Positions 18,651 to 27,679 of a stretch of 64,000 nt of DNA are shown piece after piece. The translations under genes were made by a program, and so were the position numbers. The notes under the pieces are model-generated. The model worked only from the letters and a program-made list of their open reading frames with translations. It made no database searches and had not been told where the DNA came from. Numbering within the stretch: the first letter of the stretch is position 1; every line of letters starts with the position of its first letter. The stretch comes from Verrucomicrobiales bacterium (GTDB lineage: Bacteria > Verrucomicrobiota > Verrucomicrobiia > Limisphaerales > CAIMTB01), in NCBI GenBank assembly GCA_016795425.1, contig JAEUHG010000156.1, positions 1-64,000 on the forward strand. Direction: 5' to 3'.

Positions 18651-19892
18651 TTAACGGGTTGAAGCGGGGGGCGGTGTTGACGACCAGAGGTCGCGGATGG
18701 TGTCTTCGTCGCCGAAACCTTGGGGGACCGCGGGGCTGGGATGATTGGCATGGTACCAATGCACGTCGCCGACGGGGCCGGCGAGGGTTCGGCTGCCCGG
18801 CATCTGGAGGAAACCGTTGGTGTCGGTGGCCCGCACCCAATCGCGGGCGTAGCGCAGCCAGCGACTTCGATAATCGCGAGTCTGGTGGGCGAACCAACTG
18901 ATCTCGTCGTAGCCCCAAATCCAGATGCTGCCGACGCCGGGTTGCCCGGGCTGTTTGCTGACACCCCAATTGTCGATTTCGACCAGGTACGGGAGATGAT
19001 CGCAGGTCCAGCCACTGTAGGTCTGGCCTCCCTTGCTGCGGAGGTAGATTCCATCCGAGAACCCAAGCTTCAGGATGGCTTCCGTGGGGCGCTCGGGGGT
19101 TTCGAGAATGCGAAGCGGGAAGGAATGGAAGTCCATCAGCAGGCGGCCGTCGCGGACGAGTCCGCCGCTGGGAACATGGGAATCGAACAGGACCATGTGA
19201 CGGCGGGCCTTTTGGGAAGCATAGGAGCGGAGGAGTTGAAGGACCTGTTCATAGTGGTCGAGTTTGGGATCTCGGCGGTTCATCAATTCGGTCTGGCCGA
19301 GGTGAATCGCCTCGCAACCGGCGTCGATGTAGGAGGTCCCTTGAGCATAGAACCAAAGTCGGGTTTCGGTGCGGCTGATGTCGGGCACGGACTGTCCCTT
19401 GCGCCAGTGGTCCTTGAAGCGCCCGTCCGGATAGAGCATGTCGGCGTATCGAAAACGACGTTGCTCGATGGGGAGACCCAACGCCGCAAAGGCCTCGGTG
19501 GGCACCGGAATGGAGTCCACCTCGGTGGTGACGATCTCGAAGATGCAGGCCTGGAGGATGATCTCAGGATCGGCGGCATGGACCTTGGGAGACAGGCGCC
19601 GCACCCCAGCGAGTTGTTCGAGGAAGCGAGATTCACCTCCCCACAGGCAGACGCTGCGGCCGATAAACTTGGCCCCGACTCGACGGAGCATGCGCAGATG
19701 GTCATCGAAATCGCCGCGGCCGTGGAGGAAGCCCTCCATGGTGATGGCGCGGGATAGGTAATTCTCGAGGACCGGCCGGGAGATGGTCTGATTGAATCGG
19801 TAATGGGGAGCCTCGGCGGCGAGGCCGCAGAAGCCCAGGATCCACAGACACGCCGACAAGGACACGGCGCAGGCGCGGTGGCGCGTGGGCAT
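18651..19892 (-). CDS. Secreted protein of unknown function
   Basis: I do not recognise this 413-residue protein. Starting at ATG 19892 it has a clean signal peptide (MPTRHRACAVSLSACLWILG, cut near AEA). The rest is rich in Trp, Tyr, His and Asp, with alternating strand and helix text (LHGRGDFDDHLRMLRRVGAKFIGR; HMVLFDSHVP) that could fold as a TIM barrel, perhaps a glycan-active enzyme. A further ATG at 19919 would overlap the epimerase gene. With the chosen start it begins ten bases after the epimerase stop, so the two are co-transcribed. A 16-base palindrome covers its stop codon. Confidence 0.75.
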   Translation of the reverse strand: MPTRHRACAVSLSACLWILGFCGLAAEAPHYRFNQTISRPVLENYLSRAITMEGFLHGRGDFDDHLRMLRRVGAKFIGRSVCLWGGESRFLEQLAGVRRLSPKVHAADPEIILQACIFEIVTTEVDSIPVPTEAFAALGLPIEQRRFRYADMLYPDGRFKDHWRKGQSVPDISRTETRLWFYAQGTSYIDAGCEAIHLGQTELMNRRDPKLDHYEQVLQLLRSYASQKARRHMVLFDSHVPSGGLVRDGRLLMDFHSFPLRILETPERPTEAILKLGFSDGIYLRSKGGQTYSGWTCDHLPYLVEIDNWGVSKQPGQPGVGSIWIWGYDEISWFAHQTRDYRSRWLRYARDWVRATDTNGFLQMPGSRTLAGPVGDVHWYHANHPSPAVPQGFGDEDTIRDLWSSTPPPASTR

Positions 19893-19902
19893 CGGCCCGT
19901 GA

Positions 19903-20973
19903 TCAGATCGGGGCGCCATGACGACGGGCGACCCGCAAGCCGGTGGGGGCGGGTGCATCCGCGAAGGAGATGCGTCCGTTGACTGCGGTGGGTCCTGAAA
20001 ACGGGTCGTTGTTGACGAGGAGATTGCCGTCGATGTCGAGGTAATCCGTGAGATCGGCGAGGTGGGCGGCGGCGGCGATGAGAATGCTGGTTTCGATCAT
20101 GCAGCCGAGCATGGTCTTGAGGCCGGCATTGCGGGCGGCGCGGAGAGCCTGGTGGGCGGGGTTGACGCCGCCCGCTTTCACCAGCTTCACGTTCACCGCG
20201 TGGAAGCAGCCCAGCACCGTCTCGAGGTCGGAAGCGAAACGGTACGATTCGTCGGCCATGATGGGCAACGGGGATCGTTCCTTGAGCCATTCCCAATCCG
20301 GCCGCGGAACGGCGGCGGGCATGGGTTGTTCGACGAACTCGACATGGCCGTCGTTGGCGAGCCATTCCAGTTCCTTCAGTGCGGTCTCCTTGGATTTCCA
20401 GGCCTCGTTGGCGTCGACGCGCACGGTCTTATCAGGAGCCGCGGCGCGTAGTGCGGCGAGATTGTCGCGATCGGTGGCGCTGCCGAGTTTCAGTTTCAGG
20501 ACCGGGTAATGAGCGGCCTCCTTGACCTTGGTATGGATCACCTCTGGCGTGTCGAGGCCAATGCTGAACGAGGTGAGGTGGCGTCCTTCGGTGAAGGGCA
20601 ATCCCAGGAAGTCGTGGGCCGTTTTCCCGGCCCGCTTGGCGGCGCCGTCGGTCAGCGCAACATCCAGCGCCCCTTTCGCCGCATGGTCGCCGGACGACAA
20701 GGTGTCGAGGTAGGCGCGGGAAGCGGGAAGATCATCGAAGGACAAGCGGCGGGGATCCACGCGACGGAGAAATTCAGCCACGCTGGCCGCCGTTTCGCCG
20801 TAGCGATTGGAGGGCGCGCTTTCGCCGAGGCCTTCGCAGCCATTGGCATCCCGCAACCGGACCAGGACCACAGGGAATTCATCGGTGCCCGGTCCCCCAC
20901 CCGGGCCGGTGCGGCTGGCGATGGTCCACCGCCGAGTCAAGCGCAGCCCGAAGGGCTGAATGAACAAGTCCAC
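19903..20973 (-). CDS. Dipeptide epimerase (enolase superfamily)
   Basis: This is a 356-residue member of the muconate-lactonising branch of the enolase superfamily, most like L-Ala-D/L-Glu epimerases that recycle murein peptides. The KxK motif LKLKLG supplies one catalytic base, the metal ligands fall in VDANEAW, EQPMP and MADESYR, and the second lysine lies in VKLVKAGG. Barrel and capping domain are both complete. It follows yjbQ by 51 bases and precedes a secreted unknown gene by ten. The assignment to dipeptides rests on overall resemblance; related dipeptide specificities cannot be told apart here. Confidence 0.87.
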   Translation of the reverse strand: MDLFIQPFGLRLTRRWTIASRTGPGGGPGTDEFPVVLVRLRDANGCEGLGESAPSNRYGETAASVAEFLRRVDPRRLSFDDLPASRAYLDTLSSGDHAAKGALDVALTDGAAKRAGKTAHDFLGLPFTEGRHLTSFSIGLDTPEVIHTKVKEAAHYPVLKLKLGSATDRDNLAALRAAAPDKTVRVDANEAWKSKETALKELEWLANDGHVEFVEQPMPAAVPRPDWEWLKERSPLPIMADESYRFASDLETVLGCFHAVNVKLVKAGGVNPAHQALRAARNAGLKTMLGCMIETSILIAAAAHLADLTDYLDIDGNLLVNNDPFSGPTAVNGRISFADAPAPTGLRVARRHGAPI

Positions 20974-21024
20974 GGCCGATTGAATCGTGTTTGGGGCCGG
21001 CTCGACAATCGGCGAGTGGCGATC

Positions 21025-21447
21025 CTAATCACCCAGAAGATGAAGGGCGATCCGGCGCCGATGGCTGCGCACACGATGTTCCCACAAATAAACGCCCTGC
21101 CAGGTTCCGAGGACGAGGCGTGCGTCGCGAACGGGGATGCTGAGATTGACGGCTGTGAGGGCGGTGCGGACATGCGCCGGCATGTCATCAGGACCTTCCG
21201 CCGAATGTTGGAACAGGCGATCGCCGTCAGGAATGAGCCGGGAGAAGAACCGTTCCAGATCCGACCGGACGTCCGGATCGGCATTCTCCTGGATGACCAG
21301 CGATGCCGAGGTGTGGCGCAGGTGGAGGGTTAACAATCCGGTGCGGATACCGGACTGATCGACGAACCCGGCCAGGGAATCGGTGATTTCGGTGAAACCG
21401 CGGCCGGGGGTGGCGACGGTGAGTTCCTCAACCACTTGGCGCAGCAT
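21025..21447 (-). CDS. yjbQ: YjbQ family protein (UPF0047)
   Basis: This 140-residue protein is complete and typical of the YjbQ/UPF0047 family, a compact beta fold. It has the conserved GLLTLHLRHTSASLVIQENAD centre with two His-containing metal or ligand positions, then LVLGTWQGVYLWEHR near the end. Some members show thiamin-phosphate synthase activity in vitro, but the natural role is unsettled. It sits between the TPR protein gene and the epimerase gene on the same strand. Confidence 0.92.
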   Translation of the reverse strand: MLRQVVEELTVATPGRGFTEITDSLAGFVDQSGIRTGLLTLHLRHTSASLVIQENADPDVRSDLERFFSRLIPDGDRLFQHSAEGPDDMPAHVRTALTAVNLSIPVRDARLVLGTWQGVYLWEHRVRSHRRRIALHLLGD

Positions 21448-21520
21448 GGAAGGACTCAGGGTGCCCTGCGACGGGTTGGTGAATAGGCCCTGCCAGGACG
21501 GGTTGGCGGCACCCAGCAGG

Positions 21521-23716
21521 CTACGGCGTCGGGCTGGATTCTGGCGCGCCTTTGAGCAGCGCCTCGAAGGCGGGATTGGCGGGTTCGCCGGCGCGGCGCG
21601 CTTTCTGGTAATGGAACCGAGCGAGTTCGAGGAATGGAGGCTGCTGATTGGCGTAGACGACCGCGAGGTTGTAGTGGGCCGAGGCGAAGTTGGGATCCAT
21701 CTTGATGGCGAGGCGGAGTGCGGCTTCGCCGGCTTTCCGTTGTCCGCGCTTCACCAGAGTGATTCCGAGGTAGTTCTGGGTTTGCGGATTGGTAGGGTCG
21801 ATTTGGGCCGATCGACTCAGGATGGAGAACGCCTCATCGAGCTTCTGCTGCCGGAAACGCATCATGCCGATCAGCGAGAGGCTGAACGGATCGTCGGGAT
21901 CAATTTGGAGGGCGCGATTGGCGAAGGTTTCGGCCTCCTGCATGTCTCCTTTCTCGACAAGAATGGCTCCCAGATTTCCCAGCGTGTAGACGTTGTTTTC
22001 GTCGAGTTTGAGGATTTCGCGGTAGGCTTTTTCGGCTTCGTCGAGACGGCGTTGGGCGAAGGCGCGCTGGGCTTGTGCCGCAAGGATGCCGGCGCCAGCC
22101 GGGAGGTCGCTGACGGTTCGCCGACGCGGTGCGCCGGGCTTGGACGGCACCGCATTGGTGGAGTTCGGGGCAGGGGTGGCGTCGGCGGGGGAGGTTTTCG
22201 GCGTGTTGGTGGCGGGAGAGGCTGGGGTGGTGGGCGTCTCGGCCGGTTTGGCCGTCGTCCCGGAGGTTCCGGCCCCGGACCCGGAACTCGGGGCGGGGGC
22301 GCCCGGGGTGGCTTGGGCCACTTGAACGGGTCGCAGTTCGGAACTCGTTTCCGGGGCGCGGAACAAGGCGAGTTCTTCCGCGGAATAGGGTTCCGGCTTG
22401 GCTTCCAGGGTACGGACCTGGGCGGTGAGGGCGGCCACTTCCTGGGCCAGCCTTTGGGCGCGGGCCTCGGCCATGGATGGGTCTCGCCGCTTGAGTTCGG
22501 CTTTGGCGATTTGGAGATCCCGTTCGAGTTCGTCCCGTTCGCGTTCGAGGCGGCGAACCCGTGCGACCTCGGCGGCCGCGACTTCGCTGCTGGAGACTTC
22601 AGAAACGGTGAGGCTGGCAGGCGTGACTCGAATGGCGGTCAACCGCTCGAGGTCACGAAGCAGGGTGGCATTCTCGCGGCGAAGTTCGTCCGCCTTGGAT
22701 CGCTGGTCGGCGAGTTCCAGGCGCAGGGCGGCGAGATCCGCGGAGGTTGTTGAATCGGCGGGGCCGGTCGATTTCTCCTGGGAAGGCGACGGGCGTGAGG
22801 CGGCCACCTCGTCGTTGGATTTGCGGGAAGCGGCGTCGAGTTTGGCTTGGAGCTTCTCGCGTTCCTGTCGAAGACCGGCGATTTCCTTTTTCTGGGCGGA
22901 GAGTTCTGCGCGGGCGATTTGCAGCTGTTGCTCGAATTCGAGCGCTCGCTTGGCGGTCTCGAGGAGTTTCTGGTGGTCCGCCATCTGGCGTTCGAGCCCG
23001 GCCTTGAGGATTTCGTTCTCCTTCATGAGAAGGCGATTGCGTTCCTCGGCTTTGGCGAGCTCGGCGGGATCGATGGCGGCTGGTTTTGGGCTGAGTGCTT
23101 CCTGGAGCTTGGCCTGCAGTGTGGTGCGGTCGGATTCGAGGCGCTCGCGGGTGCGCTCGAGGTTTTGGTTGGCGGCTTCCAGCACCTCAACGCGGTCGCG
23201 GGATTGGCGAAGTTCGAGGGCGAGTTGCGAGGCACGATCACCGAGTTCGTTGGCGCGGGCCAGATTCTGACTGGCCGCCTGTTGGGCGGCGGTGGCCCGG
23301 GTTTCAGCGTGGGTAACTCTGGCTTCGGCGTTTTCCAGGCGCTCGCGGGTGGCCGCGAGTTCGAGCGAGAGATCATCCGTGGGTGGGACGGCGGGGGTGA
23401 CGTCCTTGGTGGGCGCTGCGGGATTGGGAGTGGGAGTGGGAACAATGGAGCGCAGACTGCCGAGTTTGTCGGCGAGGAATTCTTTGCGGAACTGGACGAT
23501 CTTCTGGTTCCAATTGGGGTAGACCTTGGCAAAGCGTTCCAGGTCTTTGCTGGCCGCCTGGTATTGATCCAGCGCCGAGGACGCCTGACCGGTTTTCTCC
23601 AGCGTTTCGCCCTGCTGGATCCGGTCATAAATCTGGAGGAACTCCGTATCCGGCTGTTGCGCGCGCAGACTCAGCGCGGCACCGAACACAAGGAGCCACA
23701 ACGCGAGGCGAATCAT
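21521..23716 (-). CDS. Exported coiled-coil and TPR protein
   Basis: The product, 731 residues from ATG at 23716, begins with a signal peptide (MIRLALWLLVFGAALSLRAQ). A very long heptad-rich coiled coil fills about residues 95-480, then a Pro/Ala/Thr linker at about 500-570, and three or four TPR units near 580-710 (such as AYREILKLDENNVYTLGNLGAILVEKGD). It is probably a periplasmic or envelope scaffold. The function is unknown. The open frame continues 45 codons upstream without similarity. It heads the run TPR - yjbQ - epimerase - secreted unknown. Confidence 0.82.
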   Translation of the reverse strand: MIRLALWLLVFGAALSLRAQQPDTEFLQIYDRIQQGETLEKTGQASSALDQYQAASKDLERFAKVYPNWNQKIVQFRKEFLADKLGSLRSIVPTPTPNPAAPTKDVTPAVPPTDDLSLELAATRERLENAEARVTHAETRATAAQQAASQNLARANELGDRASQLALELRQSRDRVEVLEAANQNLERTRERLESDRTTLQAKLQEALSPKPAAIDPAELAKAEERNRLLMKENEILKAGLERQMADHQKLLETAKRALEFEQQLQIARAELSAQKKEIAGLRQEREKLQAKLDAASRKSNDEVAASRPSPSQEKSTGPADSTTSADLAALRLELADQRSKADELRRENATLLRDLERLTAIRVTPASLTVSEVSSSEVAAAEVARVRRLERERDELERDLQIAKAELKRRDPSMAEARAQRLAQEVAALTAQVRTLEAKPEPYSAEELALFRAPETSSELRPVQVAQATPGAPAPSSGSGAGTSGTTAKPAETPTTPASPATNTPKTSPADATPAPNSTNAVPSKPGAPRRRTVSDLPAGAGILAAQAQRAFAQRRLDEAEKAYREILKLDENNVYTLGNLGAILVEKGDMQEAETFANRALQIDPDDPFSLSLIGMMRFRQQKLDEAFSILSRSAQIDPTNPQTQNYLGITLVKRGQRKAGEAALRLAIKMDPNFASAHYNLAVVYANQQPPFLELARFHYQKARRAGEPANPAFEALLKGAPESSPTP

Positions 23717-23902
23717 CGGTGGCACGCTAGCCGCCGGACACGCGCGTTGGCAATCGGGGAAACTGAGTCGGCGAAGGCGAGGTTGGGTGTCATGGATTGC
23801 ACCCGCGGATTGCCGCGGTTCACGATGGCGATTGCCCGAAGGACCATCCAAGGGTTGCCCATCGCCGGATTGCAGGCGACCCGACTTCTGGCGCGATGAC
23901 TC

Positions 23903-25612
23903 TCAATCCCGCCGGACTTTGTACATCACGACGAGGTTATCGATAATGAAGTCGTCCAAATCGCCTCCGGAGCCACCGCCTTGGCTTCGGGATTCGACGT
24001 GGAGCACGTTGCCACTCGGTCGCAGCACGTCTGGATTGATCAACATCACATTTGCGTTCCAGGCATCCACACCGGGACTTACCGGAATCCCTCCAAACAC
24101 GGGGATCTCATTGATGGAGAAAACATTCCTCCTGGAATTCACGGCGCGGCTTTGGAACATCAAAACGGCTGGCTCGCTGGGGTTTAAGTCAGGGCAGGCG
24201 AAGGTGTAATCCTTGGAGGTCCCCACTAGCGGCACATCGGGTTCCATTGCCCTGAGGGACTGGCCGTCGGTGCCAAATCCCTGCCGCACGGCGATGACGA
24301 CGGTGAAGGTGACCGTGCCCCCGGGTGAGCCCCGAAGGAGTGTATCAACCTGGCCACGCCCTTTGGTCGCGTTGCGGAACTCCTGTTCCCAGCGATATCT
24401 GGCGGCGTCCGTCTTGTCCGCGAGATCGTGGACCTTGTGGATGTCCAGGGTCAGGACGATGAATGCCTGCCGCCATTGTTTCGGGGCATCGGCGAAGGCA
24501 GGCACACGGGGTCCTTCCTGGGCGATGAAATCCTTGATGTTGAGTCGAACCGGTGTCGCGGAAAAGTCGGAGGAAGCCGGCAGTCCGGCCACGTCGCGAA
24601 GCATCGTGAACTCGCCAACGCAGTCCGGATGCAGCAATCCCATCAGGTACAGGTCCAGATTGCAGTACGGCCGATCCACGTTCTGGGTCGGGTCAAGGAA
24701 CACCCTTCGAAAGGTTCCGTTCGGCCGTTCCAGCCAGTCGTTGCGGTCATAGTCCATCGGTGACTGGTCGTCGTCGAGATGGTCTGCCCAATGCCCTGGA
24801 ATTCCATCCAGAAGGTGATCGGACTTCGTCTCTCCTGTGGCTGGGTCCCTGTACCTGGCGAAGGCGCCGAATTGATGCCCGAACTCCTGGAGCAGCGTGT
24901 TCGGGCGTGCTTCCTCCAAGACAGACTGACGCAGGACATGGAAGCCCTGGAGGCGCGTGGTGTTCCAGGCGGGACGGTCGTTGACCGGCCAGAACCCGAT
25001 CCCCTGGACATCGTTGAAAACCGGGGCCTGGTAGGATTGCAGCACGCCCGGCATGCCATTCTCCGAGTCTGGAATGAAGGTGACGAAGTCGTAGTGATCA
25101 CCGTGCAGGGTCCGGAACAACTTGTAGGCCGCGACGTAGTCCACGTACCTCGTGCCATCAGGATGGGTCTTTACCACCGTGTCATCGACCTGGATGACGC
25201 ATACGTCACCGTAGTCCCGGACAATCCGGGTGCGTCCCAGGAAATCCTCGGACAGCGAGAGAACATGCACACGTGCCCAGCTTATGGCGCGCATGTCATC
25301 CTCGTTCGAATCGGCGCCGTCTGCGGAAAGTGGTGCGCGGACATCGGTTCTCAGACCCCGGAATTCCCGCGGCACCACCCTTTGCGGATCAAGGTCTGAG
25401 AGGAGAAGCTTTTGCATCACCTGAACCACCAATACGGGTTCACTTCCTGGCAGGGAGGTTTTGCCCCGGCCCGGGGCGACACGGATCCCGATGATGTTTG
25501 GATCCAGTTTGAAGAAGTGTTCCCGGGCCAGCGCGATCAACCCCGGCAGGTTTGGGTCGGCCGGTTGCGTGCATGCGGATGGACTCTTTGACTGTTGGTT
25601 CGCAGGAATCAT
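23903..25612 (-). CDS. Unknown protein with degenerate zincin-like motif
   Basis: I do not recognise this 569-residue protein. It has no signal peptide. Residues near 250 read LLQEFGHQFGAF, which looks like a zinc-metalloprotease HExxH helix in which the first His has become Gln, so activity is doubtful. Around it are aromatic segments (HYDFVTFIPDSENG, DQSPMDYDRNDWLERPNGTFRRVFLDP, YCNLDLYLMGLL) like those around immune-inhibitor-type metallopeptidases. The C-terminal 110 residues end in a jelly-roll-like stretch (GGSGGDLDDFIIDNLVVMYK). An in-frame stop lies just upstream of the ATG at 25612, fixing the start. Confidence 0.7.
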   Translation of the reverse strand: MIPANQQSKSPSACTQPADPNLPGLIALAREHFFKLDPNIIGIRVAPGRGKTSLPGSEPVLVVQVMQKLLLSDLDPQRVVPREFRGLRTDVRAPLSADGADSNEDDMRAISWARVHVLSLSEDFLGRTRIVRDYGDVCVIQVDDTVVKTHPDGTRYVDYVAAYKLFRTLHGDHYDFVTFIPDSENGMPGVLQSYQAPVFNDVQGIGFWPVNDRPAWNTTRLQGFHVLRQSVLEEARPNTLLQEFGHQFGAFARYRDPATGETKSDHLLDGIPGHWADHLDDDQSPMDYDRNDWLERPNGTFRRVFLDPTQNVDRPYCNLDLYLMGLLHPDCVGEFTMLRDVAGLPASSDFSATPVRLNIKDFIAQEGPRVPAFADAPKQWRQAFIVLTLDIHKVHDLADKTDAARYRWEQEFRNATKGRGQVDTLLRGSPGGTVTFTVVIAVRQGFGTDGQSLRAMEPDVPLVGTSKDYTFACPDLNPSEPAVLMFQSRAVNSRRNVFSINEIPVFGGIPVSPGVDAWNANVMLINPDVLRPSGNVLHVESRSQGGGSGGDLDDFIIDNLVVMYKVRRD

Positions 25613-26203
25613 GGGTGCCTATCGCTGGATTGTCGGGAACTTCAACCTGCGTGGGGTACAAATCAACGAGCAATTGGTTGGGACTCCCGGGCATTTCCGG
25701 GCCGCGCCTGGACTCCCTGGGCCGGGTGCGGAGAGGCGAAGAGTTATCCAACATCGACGATGGACAGTAGTCGGACATGCCGCCCGGAGTTCCAATAGGG
25801 TCAGACATTGACTATTGACAATTGGTCGATGTCCGAAACAGGAGGATCCGTCATTGCTCCATGCTTAGGGGCCGCCGAAACGTGGTAGTGACGGACCCTT
25901 TTGTGTGGCAGAAACGAGGCCCTAGCGAGGAGTCGCTTCCCGGAAAATGAACTAGATCCCGCCTTCGCCTTCCTCAAACTGCGAAGCTTGGGCTAGGTCT
26001 CTACGGGAGCCGATCCGCTGAATTCTGTCTGATTTCTCAATCGTAACCACCGTTTGGGGCAACACGCCCGCCATGGGTGACCCCGTGGTCTTCTTTGAAG
26101 GGGACCGCGTGGCCCACCCTTCACTTCCCTTCTGCGTTCATGTTCCCTTGAATCCGCCGCGTCGGGCTAGGAGGGACGGGTTGGGAGATCGGCTTTATTT
26201 GGA
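25613..26203. other. Intergenic stretch without a supportable gene
   Basis: This 591-base gap separates two leftward genes. Short open frames exist on both strands, but none has a recognisable domain, a signal peptide or convincing codon use. A small AT-rich patch near 25800-25830 contains TTGTCA on the minus strand, which could be a promoter element for the gene ending at 23903, though no good -10 box follows. It may hold a decayed gene or plain regulatory DNA. Confidence 0.4.
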
Positions 26204-27634
26204 TCACCAGACCCCGGTCCTGAGGTAATCGTCGATGGCGTGGGCGGCTTTGCGTCCGGCGCCCATGGCCAGGATCACCGTGGCACCACCGGTCACGATA
26301 TCGCCCCCGGCGAACACGCCGTGCTTGCTCGTCTTGAGAGACTGAGCATCGGCCACGATGTATCCGCGCTTGGTGGTGGCGAGGTCAGGGGTGGTGGATT
26401 GCACGAGGGGATTGCCGCGATTTCCGATCGCGATAATGGCGACCTGAAGCGGCATGAGGTGCTCGGAGCCGGCAACGGGAACGGGGCTGCGTCGACCGGA
26501 GGCATCGGGTTCGCCCAGTTCCATTTTTTGCAGCTTCACGCCGGTCAACCAGCCCTTCTCGTCGCCGACGAATTCCACGGGATTGATGAGCATGCCGAAC
26601 TGGACGCCTTCGTCGCGAGCGTGCTTGACCTCTTCCGCGCGGGCGGGCATTTCGGCTTCGGAGCGACGGTAGAGGATCCAGGCATTTCGAGCGCCCAAGC
26701 GAAGGGCGGTGCGAACGGCGTCCATGGCGGTGTTTCCTCCCCCAAAGACGGCGACATCCTTGCCTCGGCAATCGTAAACCGGATTGTCGTAGGCCGGAAA
26801 CTCATTGGCCTTCATCAGGTTGATGCGGGTCAGGAATTCGTTGGCGGAATAGACGCCGCACAGATGTTCACCGGGAATGTTGAGGAACATCGGCAAGCCG
26901 GCGCCGGTCGCCACGAACACGGCATCGTAGCCGTCTTCGTCCAGAAGTTCGTCGACGGTAACGGTACGGCCAACCACGACATTGGTTCGGAATTCGACGC
27001 CCATCTGGCGGAGATTCTCGACTTCTTCTCGGACGATTTCCTTGGGCAGGCGGAATTCCGGGATGCCATAGACCAAGACGCCGCCGATTTCGTGGAGCGC
27101 CTCCAGAACGGTGACCTGATGTCCCTTGAGGACCAGATCACCGGCGCAGCTGAGACCCGCGGGACCGCTGCCGATGACCGCGACCTTTTTGCCGGTGGCG
27201 GGGGCGCGGGCGGGGAGTCCGACCTTGCCGACTTTGCGTTCGTAATCGGCGACGAACCGTTCGAGGTAACCGATCGCCAGGGGTTCGCCGCGGTTGCCGA
27301 GAATACAGGCGCCTTCGCACTGTTTTTCCTGGGGGCAGACGCGGCCGGTGATGGCCGGGAGCACATTGTCTTCGCGGATTTTGGCGGCGGCAGCGAGGTA
27401 ATCCCCGGACACCACCAAGTCGACGAATTCACGGACTTTCACGCCGACGGGACAGGCGGAAAAGCAGTGCTGGCTCTTGCAGGAGAGGCAGCGCATGGCC
27501 TCGTGCTGGGCCATGGCGGCTTCGAGGCCAATATTGACCTCGGCAAAGTTGTGAGCGCGTTCGACCGCAGGTTGCTCCGGCATGTGTTGCCGAGTGATCT
27601 TAATGCGCTCCTTGGGGGACAGGGGGTTGGACAT
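26204..27634 (-). CDS. nfnB: NADPH-dependent oxidoreductase large subunit, NfnB/GltA-like
   Basis: This 476-residue flavoprotein is of the NfnB (NfnL) or glutamate-synthase-small-subunit type. The N-terminus binds two [4Fe-4S] clusters (CLSCKSQHCFSACPVG near residue 48 and CPQEKQCEGACILG near 100). GSGPAGLSCAG near 155 binds FAD and GGGNTAMDAVRTALRLGA near 300 binds NADPH. Directly upstream lies an NfnA-like gene, so the pair most likely forms the NADH-dependent ferredoxin:NADP+ oxidoreductase, which couples NADH, NADPH and ferredoxin by electron bifurcation. A stand-alone glutamate synthase role is less likely, because no large subunit is nearby. The gap to nfnA is 45 bases. Confidence 0.9.
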   Translation of the reverse strand: MSNPLSPKERIKITRQHMPEQPAVERAHNFAEVNIGLEAAMAQHEAMRCLSCKSQHCFSACPVGVKVREFVDLVVSGDYLAAAAKIREDNVLPAITGRVCPQEKQCEGACILGNRGEPLAIGYLERFVADYERKVGKVGLPARAPATGKKVAVIGSGPAGLSCAGDLVLKGHQVTVLEALHEIGGVLVYGIPEFRLPKEIVREEVENLRQMGVEFRTNVVVGRTVTVDELLDEDGYDAVFVATGAGLPMFLNIPGEHLCGVYSANEFLTRINLMKANEFPAYDNPVYDCRGKDVAVFGGGNTAMDAVRTALRLGARNAWILYRRSEAEMPARAEEVKHARDEGVQFGMLINPVEFVGDEKGWLTGVKLQKMELGEPDASGRRSPVPVAGSEHLMPLQVAIIAIGNRGNPLVQSTTPDLATTKRGYIVADAQSLKTSKHGVFAGGDIVTGGATVILAMGAGRKAAHAIDDYLRTGVW

Positions 27635-27679
27635 GGGGCGATGCCTTGGAACGGGGGCAGGGATGCTGGATTCGTCCGC

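Noticed and set aside
18645..18660. Perfect palindrome AACCCGTTAACGGGTT as terminator or operator
   Set aside because: It overlaps a stop codon, has no T-run, and no regulator is nearby; it may be a chance palindrome.
25440..25808. A leftward frame of 122 codons upstream of the zincin-like gene
   Set aside because: The composition looks partly natural, but no family is recognised and it overlaps the start of the next gene in another frame; support is too weak to annotate it.
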